Source: Oreohelix idahoensis
Lineage: Eukaryota; Mollusca; Gastropoda; Stylommatophora; Oreohelicidae
Reading direction: 5' to 3'
Assembly: GCA_024509875.1 (NCBI GenBank)
Contig: JAMPIV010012247.1
Span: forward strand, 248,001 to 312,000
Length of the DNA: 64,000 bases
Below are positions 1 to 12,496 of the stretch, piece after piece; positions within the stretch are counted from its first letter, which is position 1, and each line of letters opens with the position of its first letter. Below the pieces are notes generated by a model. That model was not told the origin of the DNA, ran no database searches, and saw only the letters and a list, made by a program, of their open reading frames with translations. A program made the translations under genes and the position numbers.

Positions 1-326
1 GGCACGAACGAAAAGGTGTAGCGCAATGCTTGCTTACATCGCTCTAGAAACAGGAGTGGGCGTGATTGAACCTCCCATTAAAGGCCATGCGATCTCTAAA
101 ATGCACGGAAGATAGCAGTCTACATATTAATGATCCAACGTGTTGACAATCCACGTGGAAATGCTGCATTGCTAATGAGCCCACGTTTCTATTGTGCATT
201 GTTAATGAGCCCAGGTGGAGAGAATTCCCCGTTGATGAAAAGTTACACCAATATTCAGGGGTACTGATGTTTATACGAGGGTCCTATCATCCAACATTTT
301 AAGGGACAGCTGAGTTATCCGTCACA
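1..326 (-). repeat. 3' LTR of element A (partial)
   Basis: Matches 7883-8207 with scattered substitutions. On the element strand it starts TGTGAC at position 326; the distal part lies outside the window. Confidence 0.88.
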
Positions 327-342
327 ATCGTCTCCTCTTTTG
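327..342 (-). promoter_or_regulatory. Polypurine tract of element A
   Basis: Purine-rich on the minus strand (aaaagaggagacgat) directly before the 3' LTR start, as expected for the plus-strand primer of an LTR retroelement. Confidence 0.6.
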
Positions 343-360
343 AGACATGGAAACTCGTTT

Positions 361-1715
361 TCATGTTTCATTCATGACAATGAAGCTGCCCTGATCGGTA
401 GCTTTTGGATGATTGGTATGCTCAACTTCCTCCTCTTCCTCCGTAGTCCAGTTTCTACTCAAGAAGTCAGCTCCGACATTCTGTTTTCTTGGAATGTATT
501 CCACTTTGAAGGAAGAAACACTTAACAACAAGGCCCAACGCATGATCCTTGCGTTAAATTCCTTATTGGCACCAAGAAAAGCTAATGGAGCGTGGTCTGT
601 TTGCATCGTGAAAGAAGTTCCTTACAGAAACTCGTGATGGCGTCTGATGCCATGGACCAGAGCGAGACATTCTCTTTCAACAACACTGTAGTTGCGTTCA
701 GACTTATTTAACTTCCGACTGCCATACGCAACTGGAAATAGCATTTTCTGGTCACTGTCCTCGGCTTGAAGCAATGTTGACCCGATGCCCTGACCTGACG
801 CGTAAAACCGTAATACGAAAGGTTTCTTAAGGTCAGGTAACCTCAGAATGGGGTATGCCGACAACTGACCTTTTAAGGTGCTGTATGCGTGTTCGCACTT
901 TTGATCCCAAATGACCTTATCAGGACAACCTTTCTTTGTGAGGTCAGTCAGAGGTGCTGTGAGTCCGTTGAAATTCTGGATGTATTTCTGATAGTAAGCA
1001 CATAGTGATAAAAAGGAACGTACGTCTTTCTTCGTTCGGGGTATTTTTGCTGCAACTATTTTCTCCACGTTCTTCTTAACAGGCCAGCTGCAACCGTGAG
1101 AAATAGTATGCCCCAGGAAGTCTAGCTTTTCAAAGCCGATGAGACATTTGATAGATCTGGCTGTGAGACCAGTTTCCTGTAGTCTCCCGAGGAGCATAGC
1201 AACCGTAGCAAAATGTTCGTCAAAGGTTTCCGATGCAATTAAAATGTAATCCATGAAATTATGGATATGGGGACTTTGCAAAGGTTCTAAAAGCTTTCTC
1301 ATCATTCTGGTGAACACTCCTGGTGCGTTATGCAATCCGAACGGCATCACGTTAAATGTGTAATGTCCTTCACTAGTGCTGAAAGCTAACAAAGGTTTAA
1401 CTTCCTTCTTGACTGGTATTTGATAGTAACCTTTACTCGGGTCAATTTGGGAGAAAATTGTTGCTTTGCTGAGCTTTGTGAACAACTCAGAAACAGTCTG
1501 GAGAGGTTCGGGCTGGAATTCCGTTACAGCGTTTAGCAACAGGTAATTTATACACAGCCGAACTTCCTTATTGGGCTTCTGTAACAGCACTACACTCGAA
1601 CTATAAGGAGATGTCGACTGGCTGATAATTCCTGCCTGACGCAGCTTGTCTATTTCTCCGCGAAGTGCATCAGCTTTTGAGTACGGAATGGGGTAAACGC
1701 TGGTTCGAACAGGGG
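361..1715 (-). pseudogene. Element A reverse transcriptase-RNase H remnant
   Basis: Continuation of A pol beyond the SINE. The stretch 1715-1590 encodes the start of RT (Ser-Pro-Tyr-Ser-Ser-Ser type motif) and 1590-622 the palm, connection and early RNase H. In-frame TAA at 622-624 separates the RNase H C-terminus at 606-361, which ends in the usual Val-Gly-Ala-Asp-Phe-Leu-Ser-Arg motif. Key residues are lost: the YxDD box reads FMDY, and the first RNase H aspartate (normally TDAS) reads YAS. Non-functional. Confidence 0.85.
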
Positions 1716-1726
1716 TCTCGTTTGTT

Positions 1727-2095
1727 TGTTTGTTTGTTTGTTTTTTTCGTACGCCCGTTAATACTCGAGGCGAAATCTCAGGTTATTATTTTTTTAAATG
1801 TCTAACCTGACATTGATTTTTACGTGAGTATCCTATTTTCTTGTACAGAGACAAGTGTCCCTCGCCATTCAGGCATATACTCGCCGTTTTCGGAGGTACC
1901 CATTAGAGCTGGGTCGGCTCAGGAGCCGCCAGTCCCTGGTCGACGACACTCCTTCAAATGTTCTCGCCAGGTCTCGGGTTAATCCAGTCCAAATCCCGGT
2001 TGACGAAAAATCCTCAAATGCCGTCGCCCGGGTTTGATCCTGAAACACCCGGTCGCTAGAGCGGTGTTGTAACTACTACGCTAGCGCGGCTCCCA
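1727..2095 (-). mobile_element. tRNA-derived SINE inserted in element A pol
   Basis: A 369 bp insert flanked by the 11 bp duplication tctcgtttgtt (1716-1726 and 2096-2106). On the minus strand it begins with a tRNA-like head: A-box-like TAGCGTAGTAG, then B-box-like GGATCAAACCC. It ends in a (CAAA)n tail (the tttg run at 1721-1742), typical of LINE-mobilised SINEs. Without it and one TSD copy, pol on both sides lies in one frame, so it landed in coding sequence. I cannot name the family. Confidence 0.8.
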
Positions 2096-2456
2096 TCTCG
2101 TTTGTTAATTTCATAACAAATTCGATGAGATTTGTTCGACCAGGTACATCCGTTAAGACTGCACTGTACTGCTTCAGTAGCACCCTGGTTTCTGTTTGTT
2201 GTTCTTGTGAGAGATTGTCGCCGAACTTGACATCTTTAAAGGATTCTGTGGGTTGCAATGGGTACTCCATGCAACCATCATCATCTTCCTCGTCTTCAGT
2301 TGCTATGGCGACAGCCAGGAGATGCTCGGAGGATGGCACTGGTCTTTCCAAATATTTCTTTAGCAGATTTATGTGGAAGACCTTCTCCTTTCCTTTAATG
2401 GAGATCTTGTAATTGGTGCGTGAGATTTTTTTAAGGACGGTGAACGGCCCTGCCAT
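2096..2456 (-). pseudogene. Element A integrase C-terminus and linker to RT
   Basis: Encodes the GPF/Y module of a gypsy integrase (Ala-Gly-Pro-Phe-Thr-Val, then a His-Ile-Asn-Leu-Leu motif), an acidic linker, and the conserved segment before RT (Leu-Thr-Asp-Val-Pro-Gly-Arg-Thr). It is out of frame with the upstream integrase by one lost base near 2450, in what should be a GGCCCG-like run. It ends at the SINE junction. Confidence 0.8.
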
Positions 2457-4546
2457 CCGATGCGAAGTTTATTGCTTCCAGTTGGAAGTAGCAACAAAAC
2501 TTTCTCCCCTGGTTGGAGTTCTCTCTCTTTTGCAGCTTTGTTGTATCTTTTAGCATGTTTAGCGCGGGCTTTCTTAAGGTTGGTTGTAGCTAGATCCCAT
2601 CCTAGCTTCAGCCTTTCCTTGAGCTCAGATACGTATTTGCTTGCAGAGACGACTGTCTCGTCAGCCTTTTGGTCTGTCAGGGACCGAAGTAAGGCTTCTA
2701 ATGGCCCCTTAATAGGTCTGCCAAATAAAAGTGTAGCTGGCGCGAATCCCGTAGACGCTTGGGGAACCATTCTGTAGGCGAATAAGGCAGCAGATATATA
2801 TAGGTCCCAGTCTTCCGGTTTCTCTTGACCCAGCTTACGTAACATCATGGTGAGGCTGCCGTTAAAACGTTCCACGAGCCCATTTCCGGCCGGATGGTAG
2901 GGACTTGTGTGGATATGTGTGGCCCTCAAGATCTTAAAGATCTCCTCCATTAACAGGCTACGGAATTGGGATCCATTATCCGTCAAAACTTGTTGAGGGA
3001 ATCCCAACCGTGTAAAAATTTGCACGAAGGCTTCGGCGACATGCTTGGAATCTGTGCATGTTAGCGGTATAGCTTCGGCCCACATTATACAAGTGTCGAC
3101 TAAGGTCAGGATGAACCTGTTCCTTCTTTTGGTCCTTTCCATGGGTCCAATGATGTCGACAGCAACCCGTTCAAATTGAGTACCTACTATTGGCATTTGC
3201 CCCATAGGTACTGGGGGTGTCAAGTGCTTGGGTGCTACCCGTTGGCACTGGGCGCAGGATTTCACGTACCTGATAATTTCAGAGTTCATTCCTGGCCACC
3301 AATAGTGGTTTAGTATTCGCTGAATAGTGGCGTTTTGTCCCATATGTCCGCTAAAGGGAAGAGAGTGCCCCATTTCCAAGATCTGGCTTCTGTACTGCGT
3401 CGGTACTAGGAGCTGGTTATTCCCTGTATCAGGGTCGCCCGTTCTACGATACAATACGCCATCCTTGGAAAAGATGTCTCCATGGTGTCTGGGGTCCTTG
3501 GCCATCGGCAGTTTTCTAAAGCAGGGCTCCAGAGTAGGGTCCTTTTGTTGCGCCTCCTTCAGTTCATTCGGCAACAAATTTGGCGCAGGCTCCCTCTCCT
3601 TCTTAGTTTGCCCTCTTGTGGTTACCGCTGCCACAATCGGCTCCTTTGGTCTCCCAATAAACACATATCTACATCCCAGGATAACTGGGTAGATCGGATC
3701 ATCCATTATGACCGCTTTAATAACACCTCTGACAAAATCAGAGTGTATTTCTACCAGTGCGATAGGAAGCGTCCTGGGTGCATCACTCTTGAAAACTCCA
3801 ACTAGTTTGACGGTTTCCTCTGTCTCCTGACCGGGTTTGACTAGGTGTCTGGCGACAATAAAATCAAAACTTAATCCAGTGTCAAAAAGACAAGTAGTTG
3901 AGGTACCATTCAAAATTACAGTTCCTCGCGTTGAGGGTCTGTCCCCCTCAGGTTGAGAATCACTGACATTGACTCTTCCTTGCGAGGCTGTATGCAAACA
4001 TCCGATTCGGTTAGGCCCGGTCTGCTTGCCATGATCAGACGTCCCTGGTGTAGGGGTCTTCCCTTTTCCTTGACCTTGGTGGCCGTGCTGCCACGTAGGC
4101 TTGGTGGGTTGATCAGAATTGTTGTTTGGGGGATATCGGGTTTTGTAGAATTTCGATTTTTCCTGGGAAGGTCTCTGGTTATTAATTTCTCGTTGGTTAT
4201 AATGCTGAGAGGAATTGGAAGAATAGGATGACTGCTCTAGGTTTTGCTTTCGAGATGGCTCACCTGTGGGTTTACGTTTCGTGCTGGGAAGTTCGGCCAT
4301 TGCGTTTGTATAGCGTTCTGCCTTATTGAGGATATCCTCAAGCCTGACTGCGCCCTGTTCAGCTAAAAATCTACGGGTTTTGTTTGACAGAGTTGACTTT
4401 ATCTGCTCCACAAGAACAAGTTCAAGAAGTCCCTCATATGTAAGAGATAATTCAGATAATTCAATGCACTTTGTCAAATAGCCCGTGAGACGTGAAGAGA
4501 ACTGCGGAAATGTTTCCGTGCTCTCTTTTCGGCTGTTTCTGAACAT
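2369..4546 (-). CDS. Element A gag C-terminus, protease and integrase (open stretch)
   Basis: 725 open codons. Order: gag capsid C-terminal part (about residues 1-80); a basic Asn/Gln-rich linker without an evident CCHC knuckle; an aspartic protease with Phe-Asp-Thr-Gly; an H2C2 integrase zinc finger (His-x6-His, then Cys-x2-Cys); and the integrase core with aspartates in DIIGPM and TDNGSQF and glutamate in NGLVERFNG. All three DDE residues remain. An in-frame TGA at 4559-4561 separates this stretch from the gag N-terminus; a frameshift near 2450 ends it. The integrase therefore lies upstream of RT. Confidence 0.88.
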   Translation of the reverse strand: MFRNSRKESTETFPQFSSRLTGYLTKCIELSELSLTYEGLLELVLVEQIKSTLSNKTRRFLAEQGAVRLEDILNKAERYTNAMAELPSTKRKPTGEPSRKQNLEQSSYSSNSSQHYNQREINNQRPSQEKSKFYKTRYPPNNNSDQPTKPTWQHGHQGQGKGKTPTPGTSDHGKQTGPNRIGCLHTASQGRVNVSDSQPEGDRPSTRGTVILNGTSTTCLFDTGLSFDFIVARHLVKPGQETEETVKLVGVFKSDAPRTLPIALVEIHSDFVRGVIKAVIMDDPIYPVILGCRYVFIGRPKEPIVAAVTTRGQTKKEREPAPNLLPNELKEAQQKDPTLEPCFRKLPMAKDPRHHGDIFSKDGVLYRRTGDPDTGNNQLLVPTQYRSQILEMGHSLPFSGHMGQNATIQRILNHYWWPGMNSEIIRYVKSCAQCQRVAPKHLTPPVPMGQMPIVGTQFERVAVDIIGPMERTKRRNRFILTLVDTCIMWAEAIPLTCTDSKHVAEAFVQIFTRLGFPQQVLTDNGSQFRSLLMEEIFKILRATHIHTSPYHPAGNGLVERFNGSLTMMLRKLGQEKPEDWDLYISAALFAYRMVPQASTGFAPATLLFGRPIKGPLEALLRSLTDQKADETVVSASKYVSELKERLKLGWDLATTNLKKARAKHAKRYNKAAKERELQPGEKVLLLLPTGSNKLRIGWQGRSPSLKKSHAPITRSPLKERRRSST

Positions 4547-4558
4547 TTGCAGAAAATT

Positions 4559-5285
4559 TCAGGCGGTCATCTCAAACCGCTGTAGCAAGGCCTTCTTTAG
4601 CATGTCGTAATCATGTTGGTTGGTTCCCAGCTTCGTGTACACTTCATAAGCATTACCTTTCAACGCAGTTGAGAGTTTAAGACTCCAGCGGAAACTCTCT
4701 AACCCATACAGATTTGCGAGCCTCTCGAATTTCTCTAGGAAGGTGTCTATTTTCTCATTGGGGCTGGGAAAAGACTCTAAAGTAAAAGACATCGCAGTTA
4801 ATTGGGCAGATTGAGTGCTGGAGAGATCCGTTGACTGAGACTGGGGCGAAGACGGCTCTCCATTATTTGAAGTAGAAGCAACCCGACTCTCTAAAGCCTT
4901 AAGCGCCAATTCATGCTGTCTCTCCCTCTCTCTCTCTTTCCCTGCGAGCTTCCATCTCTGCCTCAATTTTCTTCTGCTCCAGTTGACGATCGTCCGCTTC
5001 TTTCTTCCTAGCTTCTGCCCTCTCTTCTGCTTCCTTCTTCTCTCTTTCCCTGCGGGCTTCCGTCTCTGCCTCAATTTTCTTCTGCTCCAATTTCTCTGCT
5101 CTATCATGTGCTTCTTTCCTCTCTGCTCTCTGTTTCTCTTCTTTCTTCTCAGCCTTCTCTCTTTCTTGCTCCGCGTCATATCTTTCAAGTTCTCTGTTGA
5201 CAAATACGTTCGCGGCTTCTCCTTCTAATCCTGATTCCTTCGCCTCCAGCCTCAACATGGACCTCATCCTAATTCTTTCTGCCAT
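4559..5285 (-). pseudogene. Element A gag N-terminal half (coiled coil plus capsid)
   Basis: Starts Met-Ala-Glu at 5285, matching the start of element E gag. The first 100 or so residues are Glu/Lys/Arg-rich repeats predicted to form a long coiled coil. A frameshift in the purine-rich repeat around 4915-4945 moves the reading into the frame 5203-4559, which encodes the capsid-like part (Phe-Leu-Glu-Lys-Phe-Glu-Arg and so on, alignable with E). It ends at a TGA in frame with the next segment, so one nonsense change, not a gene boundary, separates them. Confidence 0.8.
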
Positions 5286-6449
5286 GCCAAAAAACTGTAT
5301 GCTTCTACTAATAGAGAATAGTAAGAAGAAACAAGGAGGGAAAAACTCAAAGCCGCTACGAGAAAAAACACAAAGTATAAATTTCTTTTGTTACCTCCTA
5401 CCTTGAACTGTGCTAACTTATCGCTGCTATTATCTGTCAATTAAGACTCTTAATGCAGGCGACTATGCCACGTAAAATGGTAAGTCAAACACTAGAAAAA
5501 AATCTACTTTTACTAACAGTAGAGAAAAATTTATATGAAAACAATTTAAAGGAAAAAAAAACATTTTTCCTAAAATTTTAATTCTCCGTCAACAAAACTC
5601 CTCCCGCCGAAGTCAATTTATGAGAAGAGATGTTGTTAACTAGACTTAAAAGTCAGAACAAGGCGTCTTTAGCTGAGTTCAACTCTTTTAACTTCAAAAA
5701 AACCTTTTGTGACTGTAAAACAATCACGCAATCCCAGAAAATCTTATAAAAAATTTCAATTTTCTCTGCCAGAGAATAATTAAAGTAACAAAAATGTTTG
5801 CTTATCTGTAATTTCCTGCTCTGTGGAAAGAAAACAACCTGTAAATGTGTTGTGTGGACGACCCAAATACTAAAGGCTATGTCTAGGGGTGTAATTATTT
5901 TTATTATTTACCTACTTCACAAAGACAAATCACTCTCACCCTCTATCTAAACAGACCCAGACTAAAAGATCAGACTCAGAATGGGCCACCCGTTAGGTGG
6001 TACTAATGGTACTAATTCTAGATCGGACTCAAAATCCCAGACGAGTGCCTCATTTTATTGTCGTAAATTTATTTGAGAGAATTCTATGAACTAGTGGTCC
6101 CGTTTAGAGTGTAGAGTGATGGTGAAGGCTCTGTGAATATAGTTTCCTATTATCCTTAATTGGTTTTCCTTCTACTAATCAGTTTAGGAAGGGGAAATAA
6201 CGGAGTTAAGAAATCCCACTCATAAAGTGAACAATACGAGGAATAAAATAACAAAGTGTCTACCAGGCACAGCAATTAAAATAGTTGCACATAAAACTCA
6301 TTCAGTCATGCGCGCTCGTGCTGGCCAACACACAAACTCTCACACAGACTTACCGATCTTGGAATCAGGCACTCCATAGAATTATACAAAAACCATCAAT
6401 TAACACTTGACATGTGAAAGTGTCTGTTACTTCGATGTCCAGCCCCAGA
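5286..6449 (-). other. Element A 5' leader with primer binding site
   Basis: About 1.16 kb without coding signal between the 5' LTR and gag. The putative primer binding site is 6432-6449; the minus strand reads TCTGGGGCTGGACATCGA right after the LTR end CGCTACA. It looks like a decayed version of the tRNA-Pro-like site of element E. Confidence 0.6.
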
Positions 6450-8207
<1,758 letters not shown>

Positions 8208-8317
8208 TATATATATATATAAATATATATATATATAAATATATATATAAATATATATATATAAATATATATATATAAATATATATATATATTTATATAC
8301 ATATGTATATATGTATA

Positions 8318-8356
<39 letters not shown>
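8208..8356. repeat. AT-rich microsatellite
   Basis: TATA-type repeat with aaat and gtat interruptions, starting exactly at the outer end of the A 5' LTR, so any TSD of A is hidden. Confidence 0.92.
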
Positions 8357-8358
<2 letters not shown>

Positions 8359-8639
8359 AATAGTTATAAAAGTTATTACATATAATAGATACACTATCAT
8401 GGTATATATATGAAAAAGTATATATTTTTATATGACCAACTCATAATATATTATTTGGGCCCATATTGCTATGCTATACGTATATGCTTTCATCCTTATA
8501 TACTATAACAATTGAATCAGTACTTTAAAAGTGTATATGGCAATTAAACAGTAACTTTCATGTTTACTTCAGCGAAAAAGTAATATCATTTTTTGAAAAC
8601 TCAAATTATTTTTTTGTGTCCCTGAATGTTGCTACTTTT
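8357..8639. other. AT-rich spacer, nothing recognised
   Basis: No coding or structural signal seen. Confidence 0.5.
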
Positions 8640-9275
8640 GACCACAATGGGACTGCTTTCATCCTTATCAGATACTGTGATTTGACCTTGGTTTTTGCCT
8701 CAAGCCTCCTAAGGTTAAACAATTTTCCATCGATACTCTGATGTCGATTCCTGTGTCCCCGTCTCTGAAAGCATCAGTCAGCATAGCAGAGAACATGATA
8801 CTGCACAGAGTCGGTGCAAGTACACGCCCTTGTTTAACTCCATTTGAGACGAGGAAGGGCTCCGATAGCTCACCGTTTTCCTGAACTCTAGCCTGCATTC
8901 CATCATGCAGTTACTGCACTATTATGATACATTTCTTTTGGTTGCCGTATTTTGCCATGATCTTCCATAGACCCTCTCTGCTGACCGTGTCGAACGCCTT
9001 TGTCAAGTCGATGAAAGCTGTGTACAGGTCACAGTGCTGTTCTTGGCATTTTTCTTGTAGCTGTCTTGCAGCGAACACTATATCGGTGGTTCCACGCTCT
9101 TTCCTGAATCCACACTGACCTTCAGGTAGAAGACCTTTGTCAAGATGAGACGTAAGGCGATTCAGAAGGATTCTGGTGAATATCTTCCCTTCGATTTATA
9201 GTAGAGAGGTGCCTCGATGGTTATTACAGGATTGGCGATTACCTTTACGTTTATACAGATGTATAATTGACCTTT
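8640..9275 (-). mobile_element. LINE fragment, reverse transcriptase fingers-palm
   Basis: Minus-strand translation shows non-LTR RT motifs: Leu-Tyr-Lys-Arg-Lys-Gly, Asn-His-Arg-Gly-Thr-Ser-Leu-Leu, Cys-Gly-Phe-Arg, Phe-Ile-Asp-Leu-Thr-Lys-Ala-Phe-Asp, and Gly-Val-Lys-Gln-Gly. The longest open piece is 8898-8668. There is an in-frame stop near 9200 and a frameshift near 8730. The fragment ends before the YADD box, so it is truncated at both ends. Confidence 0.8.
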
Positions 9276-10199
9276 CACGCTAGCTTTGTCCCTCCTACTT
9301 CACGATAAGCATTTATATGTGCTAGAAAATGCTACATGTAAGAATGACAGACCTTAAATGCAAATAAGACGTTTTTACACAAAACGCAGCATTCATTCAA
9401 AGTTCAGTTGCCGTTACTGCTCTTACAGGGTAAACGTAGGTCAGTCCCAGATAATAATGAATGGGTTTTATAAGCGCGAGAGTGGGAAATGAATGTTTGT
9501 GTGATCTGGTTTTTTTTTTTTTTATCCTATTGTTAAGTTGGAAAAGATCACACATGTGAAAATAAAGTCAAAATAACAGAATGTCGTGTGCAAAAAGGTC
9601 TAAAAGCTGAGGAACGGAGTGCAAATGTTAATTATTGTGTCGTGTGAAAAAAAGGACGGGTCGTGTGAAAAAAGGCGGGAAAAAAAAGGAGAAATAGTAT
9701 AAATAGAAGAGTTGTGGGCGATTGGCAGCGATTTCAGGACTTATGATTCCAAGGATACCATGATTTTAGACTAGAGGATTTTTACAAATAGCGTTAGGAG
9801 AACTTCGTCTTTGAGGATACCAAGACAAGTTTTTTTCTTTAGTAGACAAGTGTGTATATTATTCAGTCGGATTATATATGTTTCATTTTGGATAAACAAC
9901 CATCATTTTGTGAAATTTACAGTGTTTGTCTAATTACATCAATAAACTCTAATTGAATTTTTCTACATTGCTGTTTGTGGAACTTTACAATAATTTCTTG
10001 TGGATATACGTTGTTGTGCTGAAACTGTTTTGCTTATCACCAAACTTAAAGGGAAGAACATTCCTGGGTTGAAACAAATAATAAAAGGTCAAGTATCACC
10101 ATCTCTGGCGGAACGCCAGTCAGCACTTGAACCACTACAACATGAAGGATTAACTCTGACTACATAAAATCAATATAACTACTAGTGCCGCATTCAACT
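9276..10199. other. Non-coding spacer, possible decayed LTR
   Basis: No coding signal. It has a T run (about 9511-9523), a TATA-like gtataaatag near 9698 and several AATAAA motifs. This could be a solo LTR or other retroelement debris, but no second copy is present to confirm it. Confidence 0.3.
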
Positions 10200-10213
10200 G
10201 ACGCGGGCACAGA

Positions 10214-10800
10214 TTGATCACAGGAGAAATGGTGTCCTCGGGACATGAGAAGGAAAGGGCCCACCACAGTGAAGGGGTGGCTATAATGCTGCCTAGGGAA
10301 GCACAGATGGCACTTATAGAATGGGAAGCAATAGGACTCCGAATTATAACAGCAAGGTTTAAATCAGCCAAAAAGAAATTATATATAAACATCATTCAAT
10401 GTTATGCACCAACAAATTATAAAGAAGAATCCGAGAACGAAGACTTTTACACCAGATTATAAAATGTCTAGGACAAAAAGAAAAAAAAGGATATCACAAT
10501 TTTGATGGGGGACCTAAACGCAAAAATAGGAACAGACAACACCGGCTTTAAATAAATCATGGGAAAGCATGAATTAGGTATGATAAGAAGTTTAGGTCAT
10601 CATTGCATGATGTAAAAGTATGTAGAGGAGCAGATGTGGTATCAGACCACCATCTTCTGTTGGCTAAAACAAAATTAAAACGCAAGAAATTTACAACAGT
10701 CTATCGACAACACTATAATGTGGGATATCTAAGAAATCAGGAAATAAGAGAAACAATTTTTAATCACAGTATCCAACAAATACCAAGTACTCCAACAGCT
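10214..10800 (+). pseudogene. LINE endonuclease domain remnant
   Basis: Open pieces 10214-10462 and 10603-10809. The catalytic Gly-Asp-Leu-Asn motif lies in the interrupted stretch near 10507 and the Ser-Asp-His-His motif near 10645. A stop at about 10460, a stop after Gly-Phe-Lys near 10555 and the internal deletion make it non-functional. Confidence 0.75.
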
Positions 10801-10805
10801 GGAAG

Positions 10806-12334
10806 ATGAAAACAGATACGGAAGACCACTGGCAGCAAGTAAAAAATATATGGAACGAGACATGTGAAGAAGTACTGAGAAAACGAGAACATCAGCACAA
10901 AGCATGGATAACAACAGAAACCATTACCAAGATAGAAGACAGGAAAAACAAGAAAGCAGATTTAAACAGAAGCAAAACCAGAAGCTCCAAAGCCAAGGCT
11001 CATGAAGTGTACATAGAAGCAAACAAAGAAGTAAGAAGAAACATCAAAAGAGACAATAGGAAGTATATTGAAGAGTTGGCAAGGGAAGCAGAGGAAGCTG
11101 CAGCCAAAGGAAAAATGAGAGACCTGAACAACAACATAAAGAAGCTAACAGGCAAATATAAGCAAGCAAATGGCCTCATAAAAGATAAGAATGGAAAATT
11201 GCTTAGTAATATACAAGAACAAATGAAGAGATGGACAGAACATTCTGAGGAACGTCTCAATAGACGAACTCCAACTAATCCCCCAGACATCCATCCAGCA
11301 GAAGAGCAGCTACAAATCAGCTGTGAACGAACAATTAGAGACGAAATAAAGAAAGCCATAAAGCTTCTGAGAGATGGAAAAGCAGCTGGTCCAGATTGCA
11401 TTCCAGCAGAGGCCATCAAAACAGATTTTGATACCTCTACAGAGATATTATACAAACTACTTGGCAAAGTCTGGGAGAGAGAGGAAATACCAGCAGAATG
11501 GAAGGAAGCTTATCTGGTCAAGTTGCCTAAGAAAGGAAATTTACAAGAGTGCACAAATTATAGAGGAGTAATGTTACTATCTAATATTACTATGTTCAGA
11601 GCAGCTGTAATGGAGACAACGTTCTGGAAAGAATACGTCACATGATGATGATGAATGTTACTATCAGTGCCAGGAAAAGTATTAAACAGAATCATCCTTG
11701 AGAGATTAAAAGAGTCCATAGACAAGCAACTGAGAGATGAACAAGCAGGTATTTCGACAAAACGGATCCTGTACAGACCAGATAGCCACATTGAGAATAA
11801 TAGTTGAACAAAGTCTGGAATGGAATTCACGGCTATACATCGGATTCGTGGACTGTGAAAAGGCATGTGACAGTGTAGACAATTTCAATATCACTTTGGA
11901 TATTGATGAGGCATTATGGAGTTCCCATGAAGATCATTAACTTAATAAAGAAGACCTATGAAGACATGACATGCAGAGTTCTTCTTGAAGGACAACTTAC
12001 AGAACCGTTTAGGATTGGAACGAGAGTGAGACAGGGATATCTCTTGTCTCCATTTCTTTCCGTACTAGCAATAGATTGGGTTATGAAAACATCGACATCA
12101 CAAAACAGAAATGGAATCCAGTGGAATCTGACTGAACAGCTTGATGATCTGGATTTTGCAGATGACTTAGCTCTTCTGTCCCATAACCATAATCAGATGC
12201 AAGAGAAGATGAAAATTCTCGATGAGAGGTCACAACAAGTGGGCCTGAAAATACACAGCTATTTTAACCAACTTTTGTCACACTTCGCCAAAACAAACTC
12301 TGACTCCCCTCATGTGACGTCACCAATATATTAA
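10806..12334 (+). pseudogene. LINE reverse transcriptase remnant
   Basis: 10806-11645 encodes a lysine-rich linker and RT fingers (Gly-Pro-Asp-Cys-Ile-Pro-Ala-Glu, then Cys-Thr-Asn-Tyr-Arg-Gly). After a 72 bp insertion the RT continues in changing frames: 11737-11940 (Gln-Asn-Gly-Ser-Cys-Thr-Asp-Gln; Phe-Val-Asp-Cys-Glu-Lys-Ala) and 11903-12334, with the catalytic box Phe-Ala-Asp-Asp near 12157-12168. LINE homology stops near 12260; the last codons belong to other DNA. Confidence 0.78.
11582..11653 (+). mobile_element. 72 bp 5'-truncated LINE 3' end nested in the LINE
   Basis: Flanked by the 12 bp direct repeat aatgttactatc (11570-11581 and 11654-11665). It ends in a gatgatgatg tail, like the tail of the LINE ending at 35062. 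Best read as a severely truncated retroposed copy. Confidence 0.7.
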
Positions 12335-12496
12335 CACCCCCCCCTCCCCCATTTTCGCAATTTTATTTTGTCCTACTGAAAAGACATAATGTAATCTAAT
12401 GTAAATTCGTTAACTGGTGCAGACAGAATAACAATCTTTTAAGTAAAATAATGTTTAATTAATCAGGCTTTTACAATAACTACTTTGCTGGTTAAA
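12261..12496. other. Spacer, nothing recognised
   Basis: Includes a C-rich run near 12336-12350. No gene signal. Confidence 0.4.

Larger units (their letters stand above)
10200..12260 (+). mobile_element. RTE-type LINE, 5' truncated and broken
   Basis: Encodes part of an apurinic-like endonuclease (Ile-Ile-Gln-Cys-Tyr-Ala-Pro-Thr-Asn, Gly-Asp-Leu-Asn-Ala-Lys-Ile-Gly, then Ser-Asp-His-His-Leu-Leu) followed by a non-LTR RT. The motif set is of the kind often auto-annotated as craniofacial development protein 2-like in invertebrate genomes. Around 10580-10590 the endonuclease jumps from Gly-Lys-His-Glu-Leu-Gly to a segment just before the SDHH motif, so a large internal piece is missing. The 3' end is lost near 12260. 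Confidence 0.82.

Noticed and set aside
1855..2037. 60-codon ORF in the SINE region
   Set aside because: Falls wholly in a tRNA-derived SINE; no coding function expected.
4559..4561. In-frame TGA in element A gag as programmed readthrough
   Set aside because: It lies mid-capsid, not at a gag/pol border, and relatives B-E have no stop there; nonsense mutation is simpler.
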